A stretch of 64,000 nucleotides of DNA, taken from assembly GCA_963752935.1 (NCBI GenBank), contig CAVWAL010000009.1:620001-684000 (forward strand), in the 5' to 3' direction. The DNA comes from RI-153 sp963752935 (GTDB lineage: Bacteria; Chloroflexota; Anaerolineae; Caldilineales; Caldilineaceae). Below the pieces are notes generated by a model. It was given only the letters and a program-made list of their open reading frames with translations, was not told the origin of the DNA and did no database searches. A program made the translations under genes and the position numbers. This document shows, in pieces, positions 45,026 to 53,782 of this stretch (positions within the stretch are counted from its first letter, which is position 1; each line of letters opens with the position of its first letter).

Positions 45026-46036
45026 CTAATACTCCAGGTGGCTTTCCAACGTCACACGTTTGCGAAAGACCCAGTAGCTCCACCCCTGGTAGAGCAGGAC
45101 CATGGGCACAAAGATCAGCGCCACATAGGACATGATCTGGAGCGTGTACGGGCTGGACGAAGCGTTGTAGATGGTGAGATCGAACTGACTGCCCAAGGAA
45201 GAGGGCATCACACGCGGGAAGAGACCGCCGAACAGCGAGACGACTGTCCCAACCAGCGTCAATCCTGTGCCCACAAAGGCCAGGCCCAGCCGCTGCCGGC
45301 GGATCAGCCACCCGGTAGCCAATAGCGCCGCCATGGCCACGCCCAGACCGATACCCTGCACAAGGTTGCGCGTGTCGAAGAAGTCGGTTACGAGGAAGCT
45401 GTAGCCGACGAACGCGATCAGCACGGGCAGCCACAACCGGTTCAGCAAGCCCTGCACCCGATCCAGGATCACGCTATCGGTCTTCAAGCTGAGGAAGAGT
45501 GCTCCGTGCAGCACAAAGAGCGTAAGCGTCAAGAGACCACCGAGCAGCCCGAAGGGGTTAAGCAGCGTAAGGAGCGTGCCCGTGTAGATCATATTGGCGT
45601 CGATAGGCACACCGCGCAGGATGTTGGCAAAGGCGACACCCCAGAGCAGCGCCGGGATCAGGCTGCCGACAAAGATGGCGACGTCCCAGGTTTTGCGCCA
45701 GCGCGGGTTGTCGTCTTTGCTGCGGAATTCGAAGGCCACGCCGCGTACAATCAACCCGAACAGGATCAAGAAAAGCGCCAGGTAGAACCCGCTGAAAAGT
45801 GTGGCGTACCAATTGGGAAAGGCGGCAAAAATGGCGCCTCCCGCTGTAATCAGCCAGACCTCGTTGCCATCCCAGTGCGGGCCAATGGTGTTGATGACGA
45901 CGCGGCGCTCTTTGTCGTTCTTGGCGACAAAGGGCAGCAAGATCCCCACGCCGTAGTCAAACCCTTCCAAAAAGAAGAAGCCGGTAAACAGGACGGCGAT
46001 CAGCAAGAACCAGAGTGTGTTTAGATCGAAGGGCAT
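45026..46036 (-). CDS. cydB: Cytochrome bd quinol oxidase subunit II
   Basis: 336 residues from ATG 46036 (GGAG upstream). FFFLEGFDYGVGILLPFVAK, RRVVINTIGPHWDGNEVWLI and GLIVRGVAFEFRSK are standard CydB blocks. It is a polytopic partner of CydA in the terminal oxidase that reduces O2 with menaquinol or ubiquinol. The gene follows cydA by 29 bp. Confidence 0.95.
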   Translation of the reverse strand: MPFDLNTLWFLLIAVLFTGFFFLEGFDYGVGILLPFVAKNDKERRVVINTIGPHWDGNEVWLITAGGAIFAAFPNWYATLFSGFYLALFLILFGLIVRGVAFEFRSKDDNPRWRKTWDVAIFVGSLIPALLWGVAFANILRGVPIDANMIYTGTLLTLLNPFGLLGGLLTLTLFVLHGALFLSLKTDSVILDRVQGLLNRLWLPVLIAFVGYSFLVTDFFDTRNLVQGIGLGVAMAALLATGWLIRRQRLGLAFVGTGLTLVGTVVSLFGGLFPRVMPSSLGSQFDLTIYNASSSPYTLQIMSYVALIFVPMVLLYQGWSYWVFRKRVTLESHLEY

Positions 46037-46065
46037 TGTTTTCTCCATAAAACAGCGATACCAGG

Positions 46066-47502
46066 TTAGTAAGCCGTCTCGAGCTGCAAGTCTTCCTCTT
46101 CTGTGGGGAGACCCGACAGGGGCAGCAGTTCGTCACCCAGGTGGCCCTTGGTGGCAAACTTCCACAACAGGTAAAAGTCCGCCCCAGCCAGCGCGGCGTA
46201 GATCAACGTAAAGCCGACAAGTGAGATCCAGAGATCGGTGACGGTGAGATTGGGTGAAAGGCCCTGTTCGGTGCGCATCATGCCCTGCACGATCCAGGGT
46301 TGGCGTCCCATTTCCGTAAGCAGCCAGCCCGTGGAATTGGCAATATAGGGCAGGACAATGGCAAACGGCAACACCACCAACAACCACCGCGCTCGCGCCA
46401 GCCCACCGCGCCACCAGAGGAGGAGCCCCAACACAGCCAGCAAACTCATCAGCACGCCGAAGCCGACCATGGCGCGGAAGCTCCAGTAGATCAGCCAGAT
46501 CATGGGCGGTACATAGTCGGCGCCTGGGCCATAGACACTGCCGTAGCGGTTCTGGTAGTAGAGATTTAGATCGTTGATCCCAGGCACCATGCCCTGAAAG
46601 GAGTCGTAAGTGAGGAAGCTGAGCAGCGACGGGATGCGCACGTTGATCACCGAGGTCCGATCGTCCTCGTCACCGATCTGGAAAAAGGAGAGCGAGGCCG
46701 GCGATTCCGAGTGCCAGAGCCCTTCGGCGGCGGCCAATTTCATGGGCTGCTTGTCCAACATGAACTGACCGGAAAGATGACCCACCCCCATCGTCACAAT
46801 CACCGCCGCCAGCCCAAAGACCAGCCCGATCTGCAAAGAGCGCAGAAACATAAAGTGCTCGTCGTTGTTGCGGCTGCGCAGCAGACGGTAAGCGCTGATC
46901 GCCGTCAAAAAGAAACCCGCCGTGGTAAAGGCGCCGAAAACCACGTGTGGGAACTGCAAAAAGACATTTTGATTTGTGATGATGGCGCCGAAATTCACCA
47001 TTTGCGCCCGTCCGTTCACCAGTTCGTAGCCCACCGGATTCTGCATCCAGCTATTGGCGATCAGGATCCACAGGCTCGACAGCGCAGATCCTATCGCCAC
47101 CATCCAGATCGTCGCCAGGTGGAGGCCTTTGGGCAGTCGTTCCCAGCCGAAGATCCAGAGCCCGATAAAGGTGCTTTCCACGAAGAAGGCCATCAGTGCT
47201 TCGATGGCCAGCGGTGCGCCGAAAATGTCGCCGACAAAGCGCGAGTATTCTGACCAGGCCATGCCGAATTGGAACTCCTGCACGATGCCTGTGACGACCC
47301 CCATGGCAAAATTGATCAGAAAGAGCTTGCCCCAGAATTTGGTCATGTGTTTGTAGTTTTCGTTGCCGGTGCGCACGTAGAGCGTTTGCATCACGGCGAC
47401 GACGAGAGAGAGACCAATGGTGAGGGGTACGAAGATGAAGTGATAGAGCGTGGTACTCGCGAACTGTAAGCGAGCGAGATCGATGACATCCAGATCGAAC
47501 AT
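46066..47502 (-). CDS. cydA: Cytochrome bd quinol oxidase subunit I
   Basis: 478 residues from ATG 47502, preceded by GGGAG; the open frame to 47631 contains a cysteine-rich stretch that is unlikely to be translated. LARLQFASTTLYHFIFVPLTIG holds the haem b595 histidine; FPHVVFGAFTTAGFF and the GRQPW motif (TEMGRQPWIVQG) are diagnostic. The Q-loop is short, as outside proteobacteria. It gives high-affinity, NO-tolerant respiration, which fits the NsrR-type regulator at 5024. Confidence 0.95.
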   Translation of the reverse strand: MFDLDVIDLARLQFASTTLYHFIFVPLTIGLSLVVAVMQTLYVRTGNENYKHMTKFWGKLFLINFAMGVVTGIVQEFQFGMAWSEYSRFVGDIFGAPLAIEALMAFFVESTFIGLWIFGWERLPKGLHLATIWMVAIGSALSSLWILIANSWMQNPVGYELVNGRAQMVNFGAIITNQNVFLQFPHVVFGAFTTAGFFLTAISAYRLLRSRNNDEHFMFLRSLQIGLVFGLAAVIVTMGVGHLSGQFMLDKQPMKLAAAEGLWHSESPASLSFFQIGDEDDRTSVINVRIPSLLSFLTYDSFQGMVPGINDLNLYYQNRYGSVYGPGADYVPPMIWLIYWSFRAMVGFGVLMSLLAVLGLLLWWRGGLARARWLLVVLPFAIVLPYIANSTGWLLTEMGRQPWIVQGMMRTEQGLSPNLTVTDLWISLVGFTLIYAALAGADFYLLWKFATKGHLGDELLPLSGLPTEEEDLQLETAY

Positions 47503-47604
47503 GTCGAAGTTCTCCCGGGGAAAACGTAGGGTCGGGCGCCGGCCACAATCACCGCAGCCATCGACCCAGTGTATGACAGCACAGATACACACAAAACAGA
47601 TCTT

Positions 47605-47633
47605 ACTATAGCAATCCATGACGCAGCGCACAA
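47605..47633 (-). promoter_or_regulatory. Candidate promoter of cydABDC
   Basis: On the minus strand, TTGTGC (47628-47633), a 17-bp spacer and TATAGT (47605-47610). The leader would be ~95 nt. Confidence 0.45.
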
Positions 47634-47764
47634 CGCATAATTAACCAGTGTCTCCCTGGTCAGATGGCCAGTATGCCACACCGACAGGCGACGGGCACTT
47701 CACCCTGGGCAGGTGACCAGGGGACGACCTGCCCCAAGATCGAGCAGAGCGCGACCACGAAGTC

Positions 47765-47773
47765 TGGTATAAT
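47765..47773 (+). promoter_or_regulatory. Extended -10 promoter of the FmdE-family gene
   Basis: TGGTATAAT, with perfect -10 and TGN. Transcription from about 47780 would give a ~190-nt leader, long enough for the structured RNA at 47842-47934. Confidence 0.6.
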
Positions 47774-47841
47774 ACAGCTACGGGTTCATCCCGAATTGAA
47801 ACCACTCCGAGCTGTCCGACCTACCGCACCCGCTACGGTTT

Positions 47842-47934
47842 GGCAGCCGCCTCATGTTTGAGGGCGCAGCACGGCGATGACGGCCGTCCTGCGTAGGGTC
47901 GCCGCTGGAAACAGGACGACCTCCCGATGTTGCC
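47842..47934 (+). ncRNA. Structured leader, candidate molybdenum-cofactor (Moco-type) riboswitch
   Basis: The leader folds with a closing stem GGCAGC (47842-47847) / GUUGCC (47929-47934), a hairpin CGCCUC...GAGGGCG, a two-part stem CGCAG-ACGG / CCGU-CUGCG and a stem GGUCG...CGACC capped by CUG-GAAA-CAG. ACCUCCCGA follows just before the closing stem. This overall plan, and the GNRA-capped arm plus CCUCCCGA, recall the Moco RNA motif, which is known upstream of molybdenum-related genes. I matched it from memory, without an alignment. Confidence 0.5.
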
Positions 47935-47968
47935 CCAACCCGGCAACTGACTTGGAAAGGAGACTGTA

Positions 47969-48613
47969 ATGCCACCTGAGATCGGTGCGCTGCTGGAACT
48001 CTCTTCGGCGCGACATAACCACCTCTGCCCGCGACAGGTGCTCGGCGTGCGGATTGGATTGGCCGGCGCCGCCGCGCTGGGCCTCGACATCCCCCGCAGC
48101 GACAAACGCATGCTGGTCTTGGTAGAGACGGACGGCTGTTTCGCCGACGGCGTCGACGTGTCCACCGGCTGCACGATGGGTCATCGCACCCTGCGCCTGG
48201 AAGATCTGGGCAAAATTGCGGCCACCTTCGTCGACGTGAAAAGCGGGCGCGCCGTCCGCGTCGCCCCTCAAAACGATGTGCGCCGGCGGGCCTACGCCTA
48301 TGCGCCCCAAGAGGAACGCCATTACTTCGCCCAACTCCACGCCTATCAGATCATGCCCGACGAGGAATTGCTCACCCTTCAGGAAGTGACGCTCAACACG
48401 TCAATCGAGGAGATCGTGAGCCGGCCCATCGTGCGCGTCGACTGCGATGCATGCGGCGAGGAGATCATCAACGAGCGTGAGGTCGTGATGGGCGATAGGG
48501 TCCTCTGTCGCAGTTGTGCAGGGGCAGGCTACTATCGGGCGCGGTCAACCCAGGAAACCCACCCGGCATCAAAAAACCTGGCAGGGTTTCATCTGTCCAC
48601 GCCCACGTGGTAG
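47969..48613 (+). CDS. FmdE family protein with C-terminal zinc ribbon
   Basis: 214 residues from ATG 47969 (AAAGGAG upstream). The FmdE domain has ARHNHLCPRQVLGVRIGLAG and ETDGCFADGVDVSTGCTMGH, with conserved His and Cys. A TraR/DksA-type zinc ribbon, CDACGEEI...CRSCAGAGYY, follows near residue 155. FmdE homologues in bacteria are linked to molybdenum or tungsten cofactor use; no other formylmethanofuran dehydrogenase genes are here. It diverges from cydA and has a long structured leader. Confidence 0.87.
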   Translation: MPPEIGALLELSSARHNHLCPRQVLGVRIGLAGAAALGLDIPRSDKRMLVLVETDGCFADGVDVSTGCTMGHRTLRLEDLGKIAATFVDVKSGRAVRVAPQNDVRRRAYAYAPQEERHYFAQLHAYQIMPDEELLTLQEVTLNTSIEEIVSRPIVRVDCDACGEEIINEREVVMGDRVLCRSCAGAGYYRARSTQETHPASKNLAGFHLSTPTW

Positions 48614-48716
48614 CTTGAGAAACAGCTTCAACCCAACCGGCTCCGAACATATCTGCATCCACAGGATGGTGGGCATGGCAACGACTTGTGCGCGATACTT
48701 GAGCAGCCATTGAAAA

Positions 48717-48751
48717 TCGGCGCCTGACCTCGTAGCGAGGTCAGGCGCCGA
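48717..48751. terminator. Bidirectional hairpin terminator
   Basis: Perfect 16-bp inverted repeat (48717-48732 / 48736-48751) with a 3-nt loop, in the gap between the convergent FmdE and haem-binding protein genes. A CT-rich stretch follows rather than a long T-run. Confidence 0.75.
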
Positions 48752-48798
48752 AACCACCATCATCTTTCTCTTGTTCAGTCTATTTGCCGGCAAGCAAC

Positions 48799-49281
48799 TC
48801 AATCATCGTCATCGTCCTTGCGCCCCTCCGTACCCTCTGCGCGCAGATTTAACGACTGTTGCAGACCTGTGATCAGTTGCTCTTGCTCCTGCTCGGTCAG
48901 TTGGGCCTGGGGGTGCAGCCAGATGTAGGACTGTGGCGGCATCTCGCCATTGCGCACGACCTCGACGATCTCGTCGAGTTCCTGCCTGCGCTGGCCCCAC
49001 TCTGAAAAGTTGAGGTATTCCCGGCCTTCCTGCACATGGTTGAGCATGAGCAGAGAGGTGGGCGGCACGTAGCTATACCAGGGCCACTCCGTCTCATTGC
49101 TGTGGCAGTCGTAACACGCCCGACGGACCAGGGCCTCTGTAGTTGGGCTGTCCCAGGTCGGTTCGCTGATAACCGGTGGGTTTTTGCCCACGACCGGCAG
49201 CGCCGGAATCCATGCTACCAACAGTAGAATGACCACAATGCCGAGTAGGATCCACTTCCACCAGCGGCGTACAGTCTTCAT
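48799..49281 (-). CDS. Haem-binding domain protein (cytochrome-like)
   Basis: 160 residues. An N-terminal membrane anchor (WILLGIVVILLLVAWIPAL) is followed by CYDCHSNETEWPWYSYVPP, the CxxCH haem site and signature of the haem-binding domain family. It ends in an acidic tail (GRKDDDDD). It should be a periplasmic-side, membrane-anchored c-type haem protein. GAGGAG lies about 11 bp before ATG 49281. No partner gene is adjacent. Confidence 0.87.
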   Translation of the reverse strand: MKTVRRWWKWILLGIVVILLLVAWIPALPVVGKNPPVISEPTWDSPTTEALVRRACYDCHSNETEWPWYSYVPPTSLLMLNHVQEGREYLNFSEWGQRRQELDEIVEVVRNGEMPPQSYIWLHPQAQLTEQEQEQLITGLQQSLNLRAEGTEGRKDDDDD

Positions 49282-49705
49282 CTCGCAACAAACTCCTCAT
49301 TTACGTGTGTATTGATTGATCGTCCGCACAGTGCAGATGCACAATGCAGGCGCGCCCCTTGATCATCGGGGGCAATGTTGAGGATCGGCTGTGTCTGCCA
49401 CCGCCAACCGGGGGATGAACAGCCGATTTTTGGCTCTACCTACTCAGCATACCCTATCACGTTGATCCGAACTCTAAGCGAATCTTAAGCAGATCTTATC
49501 AGCCACCCACTCATCGTCACTTGTTTGGGCGTTACGTCGGCAGACGTTGTGCTTTTTGAGCAGTTTCTTCACCGCGTGTCCACCTGCTCTTCTGGGGCAA
49601 AAGGTCGTCCGCCGCCCCCCCTGCCCGGAAGTCCTGCGCTTCCCGCGCCTGTTTGATTCCCCGATGCGTGTGATATGATGCGGACAATTTACCACCACTC
49701 ACGGG
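49282..49705. other. Divergent intergenic region with 11-bp direct repeats
   Basis: No gene. TCTAAGCGAA (49473), TCTTAAGCAGA (49483) and TCTTATCAGCC (49494) form direct repeats with a period of 10-11 bp, as in sites for OmpR/PhoB-type response regulators. TGATATGAT at 49671-49679 is an extended -10 box (TGN-TATGAT) for the gene at 49706. Confidence 0.45.
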
Positions 49706-50437
49706 ATGACTACGATGGCTCAACCGGCTGATCTGTATACTTCGCTGAATGCGGACAAGATCGTGGAGACGGTCGAACGGTTGACCGTGCGCATTGGTGA
49801 ACGTTTCCCCGATTCCAGTCTCCACAAGCTGGCGCACCAGGTGATTGCCGTTTCGCACCAGGCGCGGGATCAAGCGCTCACGATCCCACGACCGATCGTG
49901 TGGTTGAGGCTGGCCACGGCGCTGTTGATCCTGGGGCTGATCGTGTTGGTGATTGCATCGCTGCTGCTGGTGGATGCGCCGTCGGGCACCGTCAGCCTTT
50001 TCGACTACTTGCAGGCGGTGGAATCTCTGATCAACGATGCCTTTTTCATCGGGGCGGCCATCTTCTTCCTGGCCCGGCGCGAGACACACATCAAACAACA
50101 GCAGGCGTTGAGGGCGTTGCATCAGCTTCGCTCGTTGGCGCATGTGGTTGACATGCACCAGTTGACCAAAGATCCCGAAGAACTGCGGCCTCTGGCGTTG
50201 CTGACCCCGTCCTCGCCCCGCCACGAACTCACACCGTTTGAACTGGGGCGCTACCTCGACTACTGCAGCGAAATGCTATCGTTGATCGGCAAGTTGGCTG
50301 CGCTCTATGTGCAGGAGTTCGACAGCCCGACGGTGTTGGCCTCGGTCGACGAAATCGAGTCGTTGACCACAGGCCTCTCGCGCAAAATCTGGCAGAAATT
50401 GATGGTCCTGCAACAGGGCATTTCAGCCAAACGCTAA
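49706..50437 (+). CDS. Hypothetical membrane protein with two predicted helices
   Basis: 243 residues, family not recognised. An N-terminal helical region (~1-60) precedes a hydrophobic segment (LATALLILGLIVLVIASLLLV, ~68-88) and a second, weaker one (DAFFIGAAIFFLA, ~109-121). The C-terminal ~120 residues are soluble and helix-rich (QQQALRALHQLRSLAHVVDM). It could be a membrane-associated signalling or structural protein. ATG 49706 and ATG 49715 are both possible starts. It stands alone. Confidence 0.6.
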   Translation: MTTMAQPADLYTSLNADKIVETVERLTVRIGERFPDSSLHKLAHQVIAVSHQARDQALTIPRPIVWLRLATALLILGLIVLVIASLLLVDAPSGTVSLFDYLQAVESLINDAFFIGAAIFFLARRETHIKQQQALRALHQLRSLAHVVDMHQLTKDPEELRPLALLTPSSPRHELTPFELGRYLDYCSEMLSLIGKLAALYVQEFDSPTVLASVDEIESLTTGLSRKIWQKLMVLQQGISAKR

Positions 50438-50530
50438 AGAAGCTAAGGTGAACTTCGGTTGTGGGCTCAATCGCTTCTCGGGCGGATTACACGGGCACAG
50501 AGAATTTCCGGATTGACACCCAAGCAAACA

Positions 50531-50565
50531 TCGCCTGTCTGGCCTTAAGCAGCCCAGACAGGCGA
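50531..50565. terminator. Hairpin after the membrane protein gene
   Basis: TCGCCTGTCTGG (50531-50542) and CCAGACAGGCGA (50554-50565), perfect 12-bp stem, no T-run. Confidence 0.5.
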
Positions 50566-50570
50566 GCGAT

Positions 50571-50599
50571 TAGACAATTGGGGGTACTTCTGTCATAAT
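50571..50599 (+). promoter_or_regulatory. Promoter of the M24 peptidase gene
   Basis: TAGACA (50571-50576), a 17-bp spacer and CATAAT (50594-50599) with an upstream TGT. Transcription would begin near 50606, so the in-frame TTG at 50600 cannot be the start codon. Confidence 0.55.
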
Positions 50600-50665
50600 T
50601 TGCGGCATCAGGCTATTAAGCTACCTTCATTTCGACGTCTCACCGATACGGAAGCGAGCCTCCCC

Positions 50666-51907
50666 TTGTCCTCGATTGCAGATAAACTCGCAAAAGCACA
50701 ATCTTATTTACAGCAAGAGCAGCTCGACGGCTGGTTGATCTACAGCTTCCGCGAGCAGAACCCCATTGCGCTCTCAATTGTGGGCTTACAGCATGGTGGT
50801 AGTCGACGCTGGTTTTTATGGATTCCAGCCGAAGGGAAACCCTCGTGGCTGATCCACGCCATTGAAGGCAATTCCATTGCAGATGTCGATCCGATCCTCA
50901 AAGGCTCGGTGGACAAGTACATCGGGTGGCAGCATCTTGAAAGCCAGCTTGCCAAACTGGTAACGGTGAAAAACGGGCCGCCGCGCATTATCATGGAATA
51001 CAGCCCAGACAATGCCATTCCCTACGTCAGCCGTGTGGACGCCGGCATGCTCGAACTGGTGAAGCGGGTCACCGGGGCCGAGATTCTAAGCAGCGCCGAG
51101 ATTGTACAGGAGATCGAAGCCGTCCTTTCAGCGCAACAACTGGCCGGTCACCGCCGCGCCGCCGAGATTTGCCTGGCGGCCAAAGATGCGGCCTTCGCCT
51201 TCATCGCCGACCGCCTGCGCGCCGGTCAACCGGTAACAGAGTTCGACGGGCGCAATTTTGTGATGGACTATTTCGCCCAACAGGGACTTGCGCCGCTGCC
51301 TTGCATCGTATCGGTGAACCGCAACGCTGCCGATCCGCACTACTTCCCCAGCGAGCACCGGCATAGCCCGATCCAGATCGGCGATGTGGTGTTGATCGAT
51401 CTGTGGAATCGCGAGACCAACAGCCCCAACGATTCCTTTGCCGACTGTACGTGGACCGCCTACTGCGGCCCACAAACGCCACCCAAAGTCAGCGAAATCT
51501 TCAATATTGTGGCGCAGGCCCGCGACGCCGCCGTAGCGTTTATTCAGGCGCGTATGAGCGCGGGTCAGCGTGTATACGGCTACGAAGTCGATGATGTCAG
51601 CCGCGGCGTGATCACCGACGCCGGATACGGCGAATACTTCATCCACCGCACCGGACACAGCCTCGGCCCAACCGGCCACTGGATCGGCGTCAACATAGAC
51701 AACCTCGAAACCCAGGATCGCCGCCCCCTGATCCCGGGTGTCATGTTTACCATTGAACCGGGCATCTACATGCCCGAGTTCAACTTCGACGACAGCCCCA
51801 CCCCCAAGGGCCTCGGCATTCGTAGCGAGATCAACTGTTATGTCCACGCAGATCATGTGGAAGTGACAACGCTGCCGGTGCAAACAGAAGTCAAGGCACT
51901 CTTGTGA
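50666..51907 (+). CDS. M24-family metallopeptidase (Xaa-Pro aminopeptidase-like)
   Basis: About 413 residues if translation begins at TTG 50666; the frame is open from 50600, but the promoter overlaps that codon. A creatinase-like N-terminal domain (to ~165) is followed by the pita-bread fold. Metal ligands are seen in VVLIDLWN (Asp), FADCTW (Asp), IHRTGHSLG (His), FTIEPGIY (Glu) and IRSEINCYV (Glu). It should cleave X-Pro dipeptides or peptides. It directly precedes a peptide ABC transporter and may process the imported peptides. Confidence 0.87.
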   Translation: MSSIADKLAKAQSYLQQEQLDGWLIYSFREQNPIALSIVGLQHGGSRRWFLWIPAEGKPSWLIHAIEGNSIADVDPILKGSVDKYIGWQHLESQLAKLVTVKNGPPRIIMEYSPDNAIPYVSRVDAGMLELVKRVTGAEILSSAEIVQEIEAVLSAQQLAGHRRAAEICLAAKDAAFAFIADRLRAGQPVTEFDGRNFVMDYFAQQGLAPLPCIVSVNRNAADPHYFPSEHRHSPIQIGDVVLIDLWNRETNSPNDSFADCTWTAYCGPQTPPKVSEIFNIVAQARDAAVAFIQARMSAGQRVYGYEVDDVSRGVITDAGYGEYFIHRTGHSLGPTGHWIGVNIDNLETQDRRPLIPGVMFTIEPGIYMPEFNFDDSPTPKGLGIRSEINCYVHADHVEVTTLPVQTEVKALL

Positions 51908-51910
51908 TCT

Positions 51911-51994
51911 GGAAATTCGTGATTGGTGATTAGGTGACCGCAGCACCGGCTCTGGTGCCAGACACGATCTCCTCGTGACCAATCACGAATTCCC
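51911..51994. repeat. Long inverted repeat before the peptide-binding protein gene
   Basis: Arms 51911-51927 and 51978-51994 pair over 17 bp with one mismatch (core AATTCGTGATTGGT). A small inner hairpin GCACC-GGCTCT-GGTGC lies in the loop, making a cruciform-like structure. It lies 45 bp before the next ATG. Confidence 0.7.
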
Positions 51995-52038
51995 AATCAC
52001 CCAATTCTTTTCTTTTCACCTACCTTCAAGGAGGAACT

Positions 52039-53683
52039 ATGAGTAAAGTTTGGCGTATTCTCAGCCTATGCGTGGCCATGCTCTTTTTGGTCACTGCATG
52101 TGCAGCACCTGCGTCAGAGGGCACCGGTGCAACAACCGGCGCTACCGGTGAAGAAGCTGCACCCACTGCCGCCGCTGCCGAAGAAGGCACGGGCGGTACA
52201 TTGATCGTTGGTCGCGGCGGCGATTCCGTCCTTTTGGATGACGGCGCGATGACCGACGGCGAGTCGGCGCGTGTGGTCAACCAGATCATCGAGCCGTTGG
52301 TCCGCCTGGCCGGAACATCGACTGAGCCGATCCCGTGGCTGGCCGAGTCCTGGGAGACCGAAGACAGCCAGACCTGGACCTTCCATCTGCGCGAAGGTGT
52401 CACCTTCCACGATGGCACGCCGTTCAATGCCGAGGCCGTGGCCTGGAACATCGATCGCTGGAAGAACCCAGACAACGAATATCGCTTTGGCCGCAACTTC
52501 GAGTACTACGACATCGAATTTGGTGAAGCGCTGGCGATTGAAGAAGCCAATGTGATCGACGATTACACCATCGAGATCAAGCTGGCTGCCCCCAGCGGCG
52601 TGTTGCTCTCTAAATTGGCCGAGGGCTTCGTCTTTGGTATCCAAAGCCCGACCGCCATCATGGAGCAGGGCGATCTCTATGGCACACCCGCAGGTACAAG
52701 CGTGGGCACAGGCGCCTTCAAGTTTGTGGAATGGGTGCCCGATGATCGCATCATCCTCGAAGCCAACGAAGATTGGTGGGGCGATGGCCCTAAGCTGGAT
52801 GGGTTGATCTTCCGCTCGATCCCCGACAACTCGGCCCGCTTTGCCGAACTGTTGGCGGGCACAATCCACCACGCCGATCTGGCCCAGACCGATCTGCCAA
52901 TGGCCCAGGAAGATCCAAACATTACCGTCTACATCAAACCGTCGACAAGTACAGGCTATATCTCCTTCCAGCAGTGCACCGAGCCGTTCGATAAGTTGGA
53001 AGTACGTAAGGCCATTGCGCACGCCGTCAACTGGGACGCCTTGATCCCGGCCTTCTACGGTGAGTTTGGCGAACGCGCCGGTTCCTTCCAACCGCCTGCG
53101 ATTATGGGATCCAACCCCGACATCGAACCATATAGCCTACGATCCCGAACTGGCCAAGCAACTGCTGGCCGAAGCCGGTCTGCCCGATGGGTTCGAGACC
53201 GACTTCTGGTACATTCCGGTGGTCCGCGGCTACTTCCCCGACTCCAAGGCGATTGGTGAAGCGATTGCCGCCGACCTGGCGCGCGTCGGCATCATTGTCA
53301 ACTTGCAGACCGAGGACTGGGGCGCCTACCTCGACGACCGCAACCAGGGCAAGTTCCCCATGTGGATGCTCGGTTGGGGTTCGGACAACGGCGATCCCGA
53401 CAATTACATCGGCTATCACTTCTCCACGCCGGTGGGTGAGCCTAAGGACGAAGACTGCTACGACAACCCCGAACTGGCGCAGTTGCTGATCGACGGGCGC
53501 ACCGAGGCGGATCCGGCCGTTCGCGAGACAATCTATCAGCGAGCCGAAGAGATTGTGCATGAAGACGTGGCGCGTATCCCTGTGGTATGGACTACGACGG
53601 TCACGGTCTTGCGCAACGAGGTCAAGGGCTACGTCCCGGTCGTCTTCCGCGACTGGTACGAGTATATGTGGATTGAAGAATAA
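52039..53683 (+). CDS. Peptide ABC transporter substrate-binding lipoprotein (apparent frameshift)
   Basis: ATG 52039 follows AAGGAGG. A lipoprotein signal ends in VTAC (Cys ~21) and is followed by a low-complexity linker. The family 5 binding fold is clear: SWETEDSQTWTFHLREGVTF, then FHDGTPFNAEAV, and VGTGAFKFVEWVPDD. The first frame breaks after ...SNPDIEPY; the second frame continues with AYDPELAKQLLAEAGLPDGF. One base too many at about 53132-53135 joins them; total length 1645 is 3n+1 and the corrected protein has 547 residues. It feeds the permeases downstream. Confidence 0.87.
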
Positions 53684-53690
53684 AGCGTAA

Positions 53691-53741
53691 CGATAGTGCG
53701 TAGTGCATAGTGCCATCCGGGCTATGCACTACGCACTATCG
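53691..53741 (+). repeat. 20-bp perfect hairpin between binding-protein and permease genes
   Basis: Arms 53691-53710 and 53722-53741 with an 11-nt loop. In this position it may stabilise the upstream mRNA and reduce read-through, raising binding protein levels over permease levels. Confidence 0.75.
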
Positions 53742-53782
53742 GTTTCAGGCAACCCGCACATTTGCAGGGAGGAGTCACCACT

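Noticed and set aside
47969..48613. Part of a true formylmethanofuran dehydrogenase
   Set aside because: No other fmd/fwd genes are near; a lone FmdE domain with zinc ribbon is common in bacteria without methanofuran.
50600..50665. TTG 50600 as start of the M24 peptidase
   Set aside because: The -10 box CATAAT ends at 50599, so this codon would lie upstream of or at the transcript start.
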